From: Bacteroidales bacterium
Lineage (GTDB): Bacteria; Bacteroidota; Bacteroidia; Bacteroidales; VadinHA17
Assembly (NCBI GenBank): GCA_020201035.1
Contig: JAIVHO010000031.1
Span: forward strand, 1-64,000
Direction: 5' to 3'
Length of the DNA: 64,000 bases
Below are positions 25,087-33,037 of this stretch, one piece after another. The number at the start of each line of letters is the position of its first letter. Positions within the stretch are counted from its first letter, which is position 1. The notes under the pieces were generated by a model. That model was not told where the DNA came from and searched no databases. It saw only the letters and a program-made list of their open reading frames with translations. A program made the position numbers and the translations under genes.

Positions 25087-27093
25087 ATGCTTATGAAATG
25101 TCCTGTCAAAAACCTGGGTCGCCAAATTCTTATAACCCTGCTTTTATCTTTTCAGGGGGGTACCCTTCTTGCACAGGATCCTCCCTTCCTTGAGTTCAGT
25201 AATCATCCATGGGTGGATTCGGTGATGAATACACTGTCGCTTAATGAAAAAATTGCCCAGAGCCTGTGGCTGGCAACATGGTCAAACAGGGACGTCTCGC
25301 ACTATACAGAAGTAACTGACATTATCAGGAACAACAGGATCGGCGGCTTGCTCTTTTTCCAGGGCAATGCAGAAAAGCAGGCAGAGCTGGTTAATCATTA
25401 CCAGTCGGTAACCAAAGTGCCTCTTACCATCGCAACAGATGCAGAATGGGGTGCAGGAATGCGCCTGGCAGACATTCCCGATTACCCGTTCCAGATGACT
25501 CTGGGAGCAATCAGGGATGATTCACTTATTTACCTGATGGGGAGAAGAATCGGTAAAAATCTGAGGGAAACGGGGGTCACGGTAAACCTTGCTCCTGTTG
25601 CGGATATCAATAACAACGCTGCCAATCCTGTTATCAATTACCGGTCATTCGGCGAATCACCGGCCACTGTTGCCTCTATGGCAAGTCAATACAGCAGGGG
25701 ATTACAGGATGAAAGGGTTCTTGCCACGGCAAAACACTTTCCTGGGCACGGTGATACTGACACCGACTCCCATCTTGCCCTGCCTGTTATCAGGCATTCA
25801 AGGGAACGGTTCGATACTGTTGAACTGGTCCCGTTTCAGAAAATGATTAATACCGGCACAGGTGCTGTGATGACTGCACACCTCAGTATCCCCTCACTTG
25901 ACAACACACCGGATACTCCGTCAACACTTTCAAAGGCTATAATTACCGGACTGCTGAAGGGCACTATGGGTTTCCGGGGGCTGGTAATAACCGATGCAAT
26001 GAATATGAAAGGAGTTACATCCCTGTACCAACCCGGTGAGGCGGAAGCAATGGCCTATATTGCAGGTAATGACATTATTGAATATGTAACAGATATACCC
26101 CTTGCAATAGAATCTATACGGAAAAAGGTAGACGAAGGAGTGATTTCTCCGGGGGAGGTTGATGCAAGGTGCCGAAAGATCCTGGCAATGAAATGGTGGA
26201 GCGGTGCCGCAGGGTTTCAGCCAATCGATAACAATAATCTCACACAGCGCCTTAATGATAACAGCAGTAAAGCCTTTATCAGGGAGTTGTATGCCAATGC
26301 CATGACACTGCTGATAAATAATAATAACACCATTCCGGTAGCCGGACTTGACCGTAAACGTATAGCCACTGTCTCCTTAAACCGCGAGGAGTACTCCCCG
26401 TTCAATGAGATTACAGATAAGTACACACTGGCGGATCACTACTTCCTGCCTGAAGGATCCGGTGCTGACAATAATCTGATAAATACACTTTCAGGTTATG
26501 ATCTTGTTATTGCCGGCATTTTCGGAACCGATCAACGCCCCTACCGTAACTTCGGACTTAATGATAATATCAGAAGTTTTATGGGTATGCTTACTGATAG
26601 CGCCAGTGTGATAACTGTATATTTTGGCAACCCGTATGCTATTGACAGCTTTACCGAGGTTGAAAAATCAAATGCACTGCTCCTGGCATATCAGGAGAAC
26701 ACCTATACGGAAGAGCTTTCTATCCAGCTGATATTCGGAGCCACAGGAGCTCATGGCAGACTACCTGTTACAATAAACAACAGACTCAGGCAGGGCCACG
26801 GAATCATTACTCCAGGCAATGAGAGGCTGCAATACGGGTATCCTGAAAGCGCTGACCTCAGCTCAGATTATCTGGATCGTACCATTGACTCTATTGCCAT
26901 ATCCGGACTGGAAAAAGGAGCCTATCCGGGATGTGAAGTTATTATTGCAAAAAATGGAATCGTTGTCTTTCACAAAAGTTACGGCCATCACACTTATGAC
27001 CGCAGGATAGAGACAAAAACCGGTGATATATGGGATATTGCCTCCCTTACAAAAATTTCAGCCCCGCTGCCCAACCTATTCCCCTTTTTTTAA
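25087..27093 (+). CDS. GH3 beta-N-acetylhexosaminidase domain, 5' part of a frameshifted GH3/beta-lactamase gene
   Basis: The frame encodes 668 residues. It starts with an export signal (ILITLLLSFQGGTLLAQ), then a GH3 catalytic domain with ATAKHFPGHGDTDTDSH, the NagZ-type loop, and the nucleophile Asp in VITDAMNMKG. A GH3 C-terminal domain follows, then the beginning of a beta-lactamase-like domain with the SxxK motif SLTK. The frame ends prematurely at a TAA that follows a run of seven T (27085-27091). NagZ-like GH3 enzymes release GlcNAc from peptidoglycan fragments, in line with the divergent AmgK/MurU pair. Confidence 0.85.
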   Translation: MLMKCPVKNLGRQILITLLLSFQGGTLLAQDPPFLEFSNHPWVDSVMNTLSLNEKIAQSLWLATWSNRDVSHYTEVTDIIRNNRIGGLLFFQGNAEKQAELVNHYQSVTKVPLTIATDAEWGAGMRLADIPDYPFQMTLGAIRDDSLIYLMGRRIGKNLRETGVTVNLAPVADINNNAANPVINYRSFGESPATVASMASQYSRGLQDERVLATAKHFPGHGDTDTDSHLALPVIRHSRERFDTVELVPFQKMINTGTGAVMTAHLSIPSLDNTPDTPSTLSKAIITGLLKGTMGFRGLVITDAMNMKGVTSLYQPGEAEAMAYIAGNDIIEYVTDIPLAIESIRKKVDEGVISPGEVDARCRKILAMKWWSGAAGFQPIDNNNLTQRLNDNSSKAFIRELYANAMTLLINNNNTIPVAGLDRKRIATVSLNREEYSPFNEITDKYTLADHYFLPEGSGADNNLINTLSGYDLVIAGIFGTDQRPYRNFGLNDNIRSFMGMLTDSASVITVYFGNPYAIDSFTEVEKSNALLLAYQENTYTEELSIQLIFGATGAHGRLPVTINNRLRQGHGIITPGNERLQYGYPESADLSSDYLDRTIDSIAISGLEKGAYPGCEVIIAKNGIVVFHKSYGHHTYDRRIETKTGDIWDIASLTKISAPLPNLFPFF

Positions 27094-27997
27094 AGGATCC
27101 GACAAGGGTGATCTGCATATGGATGAACTGCTGACGCATCAAGCCGGGTTAACAGCATGGATCCCCTACTGGAAAAATGCACTCCGCCCTGATGGCAGCT
27201 ACAGATGGAGATCATTCAAACATGAAAAGTCGGACCGCTACCCTGTTGAAGTAAATGATAATCTCTACCTGCACCGTAACTACAAAAAGAAAATATACAG
27301 GGAGATAAGAAGTTCACCTCTGGGAGAGAAGAGATATCTCTATTCAGACCTTCCCTTCTTCCTCTTCCCTGACATAATTGAGAAGCTTAGCGGAACAGAT
27401 TACGAGAAGTTTATTAATGAGAATATCTATTATAAGCTAGGTGCCTTTGACCTTGTATATAACCCTTACAGATATTTTCCCGGAAGCAGGATTGTGCCAA
27501 CCGAGTTTGACGCTCAGTTCAGAGGCGATATTATACACGGGTATGTACATGATGAAGGAGCAGCCATGCTCGGTGGATACAGTGGAAATGCAGGTCTTTT
27601 CGCGACGGCAAACGATCTGCTCAAACTGATTGAGATGTACCGGAGAATGGGTAATTACGGGGGTGAACAGATAATCGCACGTGAGGTGATGGAAAAGTAT
27701 ATCTCGGCACCCTTTACAGCACAGGGAAACCGGCGCGCACTCGGATTTGACAGGCCGCAGCTACCTGAAGATGTCCGGGATCCACAGAGCCGCTACCCAT
27801 GCATTGGCGCTTCAGGATCAAGCTTCGGCCATTCAGGTTTTACAGGAACCTTTGCCTGGGCAGATCCGGAATATGATATCTCCTATATATTTTTATCGAA
27901 CCGTGTATACCCTACCAGAGACAACAATCTTCTTTCAGAACTGGATATAAGAACATCAATCCTGCAGGCGGTCTATGATGCAGAAGTGAAGCAATAG
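27094..27997 (+). pseudogene. 3' part of the GH3/beta-lactamase gene, shifted by one base
   Basis: From about 27080 the coding frame continues one base over. It gives the rest of a serine beta-lactamase-like domain: LLTHQAGLTAWIPYW, a YSD motif in YLYSDLPFFLF, GYVHDEGAAMLGGYSGNAGLF and GHSGFTGTFAW near the end. If one T is removed from the T7 run the upstream frame reads on as LFPFFKGSDKGDLHMDELLTHQAG, which is the expected family sequence. Some 20 residues between SLTK and the FPFFKG strand also seem to be absent. It may be a pseudogene, a slippage-expressed gene or an assembly error. Confidence 0.75.
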
Positions 27998-28179
27998 AAT
28001 TTTCCCTGCCTTTTCCAGCTACGCACTGGTCTGCCTTGCTCTGCTGCCCCCGGGCGCTATACCCGCAGTAAGTATCATTTCCGGTAAATAAATTGTGTAA
28101 CTGAAGTCACACCGCAGGATAACTTTTATTCCCAATTTTGAACCGTAAATCAGAAGAATATCCTGATATAAAAAAAGAG

Positions 28180-28494
28180 ATGAACAGACTGAATGAATAT
28201 ATAAACTCCGGAGATGGTGTGATGCTTTACTTTTTCAGCAACAGCTGCCAGGCGTGCCTCTCACTGCGTCCGAAAATAAGAGAGATGGCTGAGGCTGAAT
28301 TCCCGGCAATGGAGTATATTGAGATAGATGCCCAGGCCAGTCCGGAAGTAACGGCTGAAGCATCCGTATTTACGGCACCGGTGATAATAATCTATTTCGA
28401 AGGCAGGGAGTATATACGAGAAAGCAGGTATATCTCTGTTGGTCAGTTGCAGGAAAAGATCAGACGGTATTACGAAATGGTTTTCGGAACATAA
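28180..28494 (+). CDS. Small thioredoxin-family protein
   Basis: The ATG at 28180 gives 104 residues; a TTG at 28138 in the same frame would add 14. The fold is thioredoxin-like with the active site NSCQACLSLRP (CxxC) near residue 25 from the ATG and cis-Pro in FTAPVIIIYFEG. There is no signal peptide, so it is probably a cytoplasmic thiol-disulfide protein. It stands alone about 130 bases before two tRNA genes. Confidence 0.8.
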   Translation: MNRLNEYINSGDGVMLYFFSNSCQACLSLRPKIREMAEAEFPAMEYIEIDAQASPEVTAEASVFTAPVIIIYFEGREYIRESRYISVGQLQEKIRRYYEMVFGT

Positions 28495-28551
28495 GGTCAA
28501 TCTTTTTATTGAGTTTTTTTACAAACGGATGTTCGGTTTTAAAAAAATTCT

Positions 28552-28559
28552 TAATTTTG
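28552..28559 (+). promoter_or_regulatory. Putative -7 element of the tRNA-Leu pair
   Basis: TAATTTTG lies 70 bases before the first tRNA base and is the only good TAnnTTTG match in the gap between the thioredoxin gene and the tRNAs. Confidence 0.55.
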
Positions 28560-28628
28560 CACCCGCTGTAACAATTACAGCCTCGTTTTTTGAAGAGTGT
28601 GCCCGTTTAGTTTACGGGCTGCATTTTG

Positions 28629-28712
28629 GCCCAGATGGCGGAATTGGTAGACGCGCTAGTTTCAGGGACTAGTATACGCAAGTATGTGCAGGTTCGAGTC
28701 CTGTTCTGGGCA
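28629..28712 (+). tRNA. tRNA-Leu (anticodon CAG)
   Basis: The acceptor stem is GCCCAGA/TCTGGGC with discriminator A. The D arm holds AATTGGTAGACGCGC. The anticodon stem CTAGT/ACTAG closes the loop TTCAGGG (anticodon CAG). A long class II variable arm follows, and the T arm has GGTTCGAGTCC. CCA is not encoded. Confidence 0.95.
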
Positions 28713-28736
28713 CAAAAGTAAAACTCATATATTTCT

Positions 28737-28820
28737 GCCCAGATGGTGAAATTGGTAGACACGCCAGCTTGAGGGGCTGGTGCCGGCAACGGTGTGCAAG
28801 TTCGAGTCTTGTTCTGGGCA
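28737..28820 (+). tRNA. tRNA-Leu (anticodon GAG)
   Basis: The acceptor stem is identical to that of the preceding tRNA (GCCCAGA/TCTGGGC, discriminator A). The anticodon stem CCAGC/GCTGG closes TTGAGGG (anticodon GAG). It has a long variable arm and a T arm with AGTTCGAGTCT. It is 24 bases after the first tRNA-Leu and likely comes from the same precursor. CCA is not encoded. Confidence 0.95.
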
Positions 28821-28822
28821 CA

Positions 28823-28866
28823 CAGGAGACCCGGGTCGCAAAAGTGATCCGGGTCTCCTGTTTTAT
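28823..28866 (+). terminator. Strong terminator after the tRNA pair
   Basis: A 12-bp perfect stem (CAGGAGACCCGG at 28823-28834 with CCGGGTCTCCTG at 28849-28860) is followed by TTTTAT. It begins two bases after the second tRNA. Confidence 0.9.
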
Positions 28867-28957
28867 ATCATTTTCATATCTTTACAGGCAGAATAATATT
28901 AACCGGTATCTGAATGCTGCAATAACCGGAGATAAATCACCCTTAAATTGCTATGGA

Positions 28958-29995
28958 ATGCAAACAAGCAACCATCTGTCAAACAGCACATATTCGCCTT
29001 TGTCCAAAAGATATGATCTTATGCCATACCGGCAATGCGGTAAAAGCGGATTGAAACTTCCGGCAGTTTCGCTCGGATTATGGCACAATTTCGGGGGTGA
29101 CGACTCCCTTGAAAATGCTGTATCAATCGCCCGGTACGCCTTTGATAACGGGGTAACACATTTTGACCTTGCCAACAATTATGGTCCTCCTCCGGGATCA
29201 GCTGAAAAAACATTCGGAAAGATACTCTCCGGCGACTTCAGGAGCCACCGGGATGAACTGATTATCTCCACCAAGGCCGGTTACGATATGTGGGAAGGGC
29301 CGTACGGCAATCTCGGATCCCGCAAACACCTTATCGCAAGCATTGATCAAAGTCTTAAACGTCTGGGAACCGACTATGTGGATATATTCTACCATCACAG
29401 GCCTGACCCGGACACTCCCCTGACAGAGACAATGGGTGCTCTTGATTATATAGTGCGTTCAGGCAGGGCTCTATATGCCGGAATAAGCAACTACGATGCC
29501 GAAGAAACTGAAAAGGCAGCTGCTATTCTTAATGAACTTGGAACGCCACTACTTATACATCAGGCTAGTTACTCCATGATTGACAGATGGGTGGAGAATG
29601 GGCTCTCATCAGTTTGCGAAAAACGGGGTACCGGACTCATTGCATTTTCTCCCCTGGCGCAGGGGATCCTCAGCAGCCGATATCTTTCGGGAATTCCTGA
29701 AAATTCAAGGGCAGGCGGAAAAAGTCCGTTCCTGGGAAAGAAAAAGGTTGAAACATGGCTTCCATATGTAAAAGCACTTGAAGAAATAGCAAATTCCAGA
29801 GAACAGACGATCAGCCAGATGGCAATCAGCTGGCTGCTGGCAAAGAGTTACGTTACCTCGGTGCTTGTAGGAGCCAGCAGTACAAAACAACTTAAGGAAA
29901 ATCTGAGCGCCACAGATACAATTGAATTTTCTAAGGAAGAACTTGAAAAAACAGAACAATTATTACTACTTTTGGCGCCTGAAACATCAAAATGA
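28958..29995 (+). CDS. Aldo/keto reductase, YghZ/Gpr type
   Basis: I start at the ATG at 28958 because the stretch SKRYDLMPYRQCGKSGLKLPA then matches the N terminus of YghZ (L-glyceraldehyde-3-phosphate reductase); the open frame upstream runs into the tRNA. The 345-residue barrel has the catalytic set Asp in HFDLANNYG, Tyr in the same motif, Lys in ISTKAGYD and His in FYHHRPDPDTP, plus the NADPH-binding VGASSTKQLKENL. It should reduce small aldehydes, possibly methylglyoxal. The 3' end of this gene contains the promoter of the next operon. Confidence 0.9.
   Translation: MQTSNHLSNSTYSPLSKRYDLMPYRQCGKSGLKLPAVSLGLWHNFGGDDSLENAVSIARYAFDNGVTHFDLANNYGPPPGSAEKTFGKILSGDFRSHRDELIISTKAGYDMWEGPYGNLGSRKHLIASIDQSLKRLGTDYVDIFYHHRPDPDTPLTETMGALDYIVRSGRALYAGISNYDAEETEKAAAILNELGTPLLIHQASYSMIDRWVENGLSSVCEKRGTGLIAFSPLAQGILSSRYLSGIPENSRAGGKSPFLGKKKVETWLPYVKALEEIANSREQTISQMAISWLLAKSYVTSVLVGASSTKQLKENLSATDTIEFSKEELEKTEQLLLLLAPETSK
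29943..29974 (+). promoter_or_regulatory. Putative promoter of the lysC-lysA operon
   Basis: TTG at 29943-29945, 21 bases, then TACTTTTG at 29967-29974: a full match to the Bacteroidota TTG...TAnnTTTG promoter. It lies inside the last codons of the aldo/keto reductase gene. Transcription would start near 29981, leaving a leader of about 150 nt before lysC. Confidence 0.6.
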
Positions 29996-30012
29996 CATAT
30001 TCAAGCAAACAT

Positions 30013-30057
30013 ATGATGAATAAAAAAAAGTACTGCAGCAGCAGGTACAGGTTATGA
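30013..30057 (+). CDS. Putative lysine leader peptide
   Basis: A 14-codon frame reads MMNKKKYCSSRYRL and ends at TGA 30055-30057. Codons 4-6 are AAA AAA AAG, three Lys in a row, directly before a hairpin and a terminator in front of the aspartokinase/DAP decarboxylase operon. This is the layout of amino-acid attenuators, where ribosome stalling at the control codons decides termination. No Shine-Dalgarno sequence is seen, which is common in this phylum. The Lys run could be chance in an A-rich leader. Confidence 0.55.
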   Translation: MMNKKKYCSSRYRL

Positions 30058-30115
30058 TATTGAAAATTGTAAACAATAACCCGGGGCCTGCTAAGCAGGC
30101 CTCTTTTTATTTTTA
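30031..30115 (+). promoter_or_regulatory. Putative transcription attenuator of lysC-lysA
   Basis: Region 1:2 is the stem 30031-30036 with 30041-30047 (TACTGC/GCAGGTA with one bulge), right after the Lys codons. The terminator stem GGCCTGC-TAA-GCAGGCC lies at 30085-30101 and is followed by TCTTTTTATTTTT. Bases 30040-30045 (AGCAGG) are exactly complementary to CCTGCT at 30087-30092, the left arm of the terminator, so pairing of the two would prevent termination. A ribosome stalled at the Lys codons would leave 30040-30045 free; one at the stop codon would cover it. Confidence 0.6.
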
Positions 30116-30129
30116 ACTAATCACCACTG

Positions 30130-31644
30130 ATGAAGGTATTAAAATTTGGCGGAACCTCCGTAGGCACAGCAGAAAGGATCAGGCAACTGCTTCCGCTTGT
30201 CAATGATGGGGAAAAAAAGATAATTGTGCTGTCTGCTATGGCCGGAACAACCAGCAAGCTGGAGGAGATAGGAAAACTTCTGGCACAGGGTCATAGACCA
30301 GTTGCCGCGGCTTTATGCGAAGAGCTGCGTGAACATTATCTCGCGGTTACGGAAGAGCTTTTCGGAAAAAACGGAGGCACCCGGACAACTGATTACTCAC
30401 TGGAACCGGGAGCTGATGGGAAGGCAGAGAAACAGGCAAAAGAGAAGAAACCGGTAAAACGGAAGAATCAGGATAAACAGGGAGAAAATTTAACTGGGGA
30501 TAACGAAAATAAAACGGATAAACAAGCAGAAACAGTTACTGAGGGGAAATCAGAGGCAGCAGAAAAGGCCCTTGCGTCAGTAAATGCAATTTTCTCATCA
30601 CTCAGGGAGTTTACCCTTCAGGAGTATTCAATCAGATCTGAAAAGTCCATACTTGCTGCCGGGGAAATGCTTTCCACCGAACTCTTCCACCTCTATGCCC
30701 GGTCTCAGGGAGCAGATGCTACACTTGTGTCCGCACTCAATTTTATGCGAATAGACAAGGATGGGGAGCCGGATGCATTTTATATTCATGAAAACCTTGA
30801 AAGGGAGATGAAATCCCTGGAGGATAAAATACTTATTATTACACAGGGCTATATATGCAGAAATGCCTTTGGCGAGATAGATAACCTCAAGCGGGGAGGA
30901 AGCGACTACACAGCCACCCTTATCGGAGCCGCCATCAAGGTATCGGAGGTTCAGATATGGACTGATATTAACGGGGTTCACAACAACGATCCCAGGTATG
31001 TCAGGAATACACAGGTGATCAGGCATCTCTCCTATGATGAGGCAGCAGAACTGGCCTACTTCGGGGCAAAAATACTGCACCCCAGCTCTGTTCTTCCTGT
31101 AAGGGCACTCAACATTCCTGTAATACTAAAAAATACCATGGAACCATCTGACAGGGGCACCATAATAGGTCCTGAGAGTAAGTCAACAGGTTACAAAGCA
31201 GTGGCCGGCAAGGATGGTATTACAGTGATCCGCATAAAATCTGACAGGATGCTGCTGGCATATGGTTTCCTGCGAAAGATATTTGAGGTTTTCGAACTGT
31301 TCAGGACACCTATTGACATGATTACCACCTCAGAGGTTGCAGTATCATTAACCATTGATGATACGGGGCGACTGGAGGAGATAAGGGAAGAACTGGCACT
31401 TCTGGGCAGGGTGGAAGTTGATCATAACCAGTCAATCATCTGTATTGTCGGTAACTTTATTGCTGAAACAGCAGGCACCACACCTGAAATATTCAATGCT
31501 CTTTCAGGCATTCCACTCAGGATGATAAGCTATGGAGGAAGCAGACATAATGTTTCAGTAGTAGTTGACAGTAATATGAAAACAAAGGCTCTAAACAGGC
31601 TGGGATCAACACTTTTTAAGGAGAACAGCGATGACAGGCATTAA
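30130..31644 (+). CDS. lysC: Aspartate kinase with a charged insert
   Basis: The 504-residue monofunctional aspartokinase begins KFGGTSVGTAERI, has the catalytic and substrate sites FTLQEYSIRSEKSILAAGE, LKRGGSDYTATLIGAA and WTDINGVHNNDPR, and ends with two ACT domains that normally bind lysine or threonine. It phosphorylates aspartate in the first step of the lysine/DAP, threonine and methionine pathways. About residues 81-145 form a Lys/Glu/Gln/Asn-rich stretch without hydrophobic residues, inside the N-terminal helical region; similar enzymes are some 60 residues shorter. It is followed by lysA with a 14-base overlap. Confidence 0.95.
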   Translation: MKVLKFGGTSVGTAERIRQLLPLVNDGEKKIIVLSAMAGTTSKLEEIGKLLAQGHRPVAAALCEELREHYLAVTEELFGKNGGTRTTDYSLEPGADGKAEKQAKEKKPVKRKNQDKQGENLTGDNENKTDKQAETVTEGKSEAAEKALASVNAIFSSLREFTLQEYSIRSEKSILAAGEMLSTELFHLYARSQGADATLVSALNFMRIDKDGEPDAFYIHENLEREMKSLEDKILIITQGYICRNAFGEIDNLKRGGSDYTATLIGAAIKVSEVQIWTDINGVHNNDPRYVRNTQVIRHLSYDEAAELAYFGAKILHPSSVLPVRALNIPVILKNTMEPSDRGTIIGPESKSTGYKAVAGKDGITVIRIKSDRMLLAYGFLRKIFEVFELFRTPIDMITTSEVAVSLTIDDTGRLEEIREELALLGRVEVDHNQSIICIVGNFIAETAGTTPEIFNALSGIPLRMISYGGSRHNVSVVVDSNMKTKALNRLGSTLFKENSDDRH

Positions 31645-32785
31645 CCGTGCAAACCAGTTTGAAGGGATAAGTACTCCCTTCTATTTCTATGATATGGAGC
31701 TTCTCACCCGCACACTGGATATACTAAGGGAGGAATCGGACCGGTACGGTTACCGGGTTCATTATGCTGTAAAGGCCAATGCAAACACAAGGTTGCTGAA
31801 ACTGATATCCTCCTATGGATTCGGAGCCGACTGTGTCAGCGGAAATGAAATATCAAGAGCCGTTGAGTGTGGTTTCACTCCTGACACAATTCTGTATGCA
31901 GGAGTAGGAAAAAGAGATGACGAGATTAATAAAGCCCTGTCCCTTAATATCTTTAGTCTGAACGCAGAGTCACTTCCGGAACTCGAAGTGATCAATGAGC
32001 TGGCTGCAGCAAGAGGAATCACTGCACCTGTTGCACTCAGGATTAATCCTAACGTAGATGCCAGAACCCACCAGTATATTACTACCGGTATTGAGGATAG
32101 CAAATTTGGAATTAACATCTCTGAACTTGACCGGATTGTGGAATCACTTAAGGGAATGAATAATATCTTACTTAAGGGAATACATTTTCATATAGGGTCA
32201 CAAATCAGGCGCATGAGTGCATTCAGAAGACTATGCATCAGGGTTAATGAGATACAGTCATGGTTTAATTCCAGGGGAATCTTCCCGGGACACCTTAACC
32301 TGGGGGGTGGCCTCGGCATTAATTATCAGCAACCCGATGAAATCCCTGACTTTAAACAATACTTTGAGCTCTTCAACCGGTTCCTGGAAGTGCGGAGTGG
32401 CCAGACCCTGCATTTTGAACCGGGCAGATCTGTTGTTGGACAGTCAGGCAGTCTTATAACCCGGGTTCTCTACGTAAAAAACGAAAGTGCAACACCTTTT
32501 GCAGTTGTGGATGCCGGCATGACTGATCTTATAAGACCTGCACTCTATCAGGCATTCCATAAAATCGAAACCCTCTCTCCTTCTGATATATCAAAAAAGT
32601 ACCATGTAGTAGGCCCTGTTTGTGAAACAGCCGATACTTTTGGAAAATCTGTGGATCTGCCGCAGATAAAACGGGGTGATATGCTTGCAATACGGTCGGC
32701 AGGAGCATATGGTGAAGTAATGGTTTCATCATATAACCTGAGAGATAAACCAGGTACAATCTTCTCGGATGATCTCCGGGATTAG
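31631..32785 (+). CDS. lysA: Diaminopimelate decarboxylase
   Basis: The 384-residue PLP enzyme has the fold III marks: Lys in YAVKANANTRLL, HFHIGSQI, GGGLGINY, EPGRSVVGQSG and the C-terminal GPVCETADTFGK with the substrate Cys. It decarboxylates meso-DAP to lysine. Its start overlaps the end of lysC by 14 bases, so the two are translated from one transcript and the shared leader would set both supply and use of DAP. The 3' end is directly followed by repeat copy 2. Confidence 0.95.
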   Translation: MTGINRANQFEGISTPFYFYDMELLTRTLDILREESDRYGYRVHYAVKANANTRLLKLISSYGFGADCVSGNEISRAVECGFTPDTILYAGVGKRDDEINKALSLNIFSLNAESLPELEVINELAAARGITAPVALRINPNVDARTHQYITTGIEDSKFGINISELDRIVESLKGMNNILLKGIHFHIGSQIRRMSAFRRLCIRVNEIQSWFNSRGIFPGHLNLGGGLGINYQQPDEIPDFKQYFELFNRFLEVRSGQTLHFEPGRSVVGQSGSLITRVLYVKNESATPFAVVDAGMTDLIRPALYQAFHKIETLSPSDISKKYHVVGPVCETADTFGKSVDLPQIKRGDMLAIRSAGAYGEVMVSSYNLRDKPGTIFSDDLRD

Positions 32786-32793
32786 AATTCGGC

Positions 32794-32904
32794 TTTAATC
32801 CACCTTCGCGTTCCGCTTCGGCGGACGAGAGGGTGTGGTTAAATTCCCCGGGGCTTGCCCCGGAAAGAAGGGTCCGGGGCTTGCCCTGGGGTATAATACC
32901 ATTT
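32794..32904 (-). repeat. 111-bp dispersed repeat, copy 2 (inverted relative to copy 1)
   Basis: The reverse complement matches 15054-15164 at 110 of 111 positions; the one difference turns the first stem's CCCTGG into CCCCGG. It begins nine bases after the lysA stop, and its stems could also help end transcription. Confidence 0.85.
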
Positions 32905-32957
32905 ATCAGAAAAAACAAGAATCCGGGTTTAAAGTGAGCAGTGGCCCGGTAGCATTG

Positions 32958-32985
32958 AAAAGGGCAGCAATCATGCTGCCCCTTA
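32958..32985. terminator. Hairpin between convergent lysA and the PKD lipoprotein gene
   Basis: An 8-bp perfect stem GGGCAGCA (32962-32969) with TGCTGCCC (32974-32981) and a 4-base loop. On the minus strand it is followed by TTTTC, so it probably ends transcripts of the PKD lipoprotein gene. Confidence 0.7.
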
Positions 32986-33037
32986 CTATATTTATCTGCT
33001 GATCTACCTGGTATCAGGCATTATGCCCTGAAAATAT

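Noticed and set aside
28607-28789. A 60-codon minus-strand frame across the two tRNA genes, and a plus-strand N-terminal extension of the aldo/keto reductase into the second tRNA
   Set aside because: Both overlap clear tRNA-Leu genes, and the reductase matches its family from the ATG at 28958.
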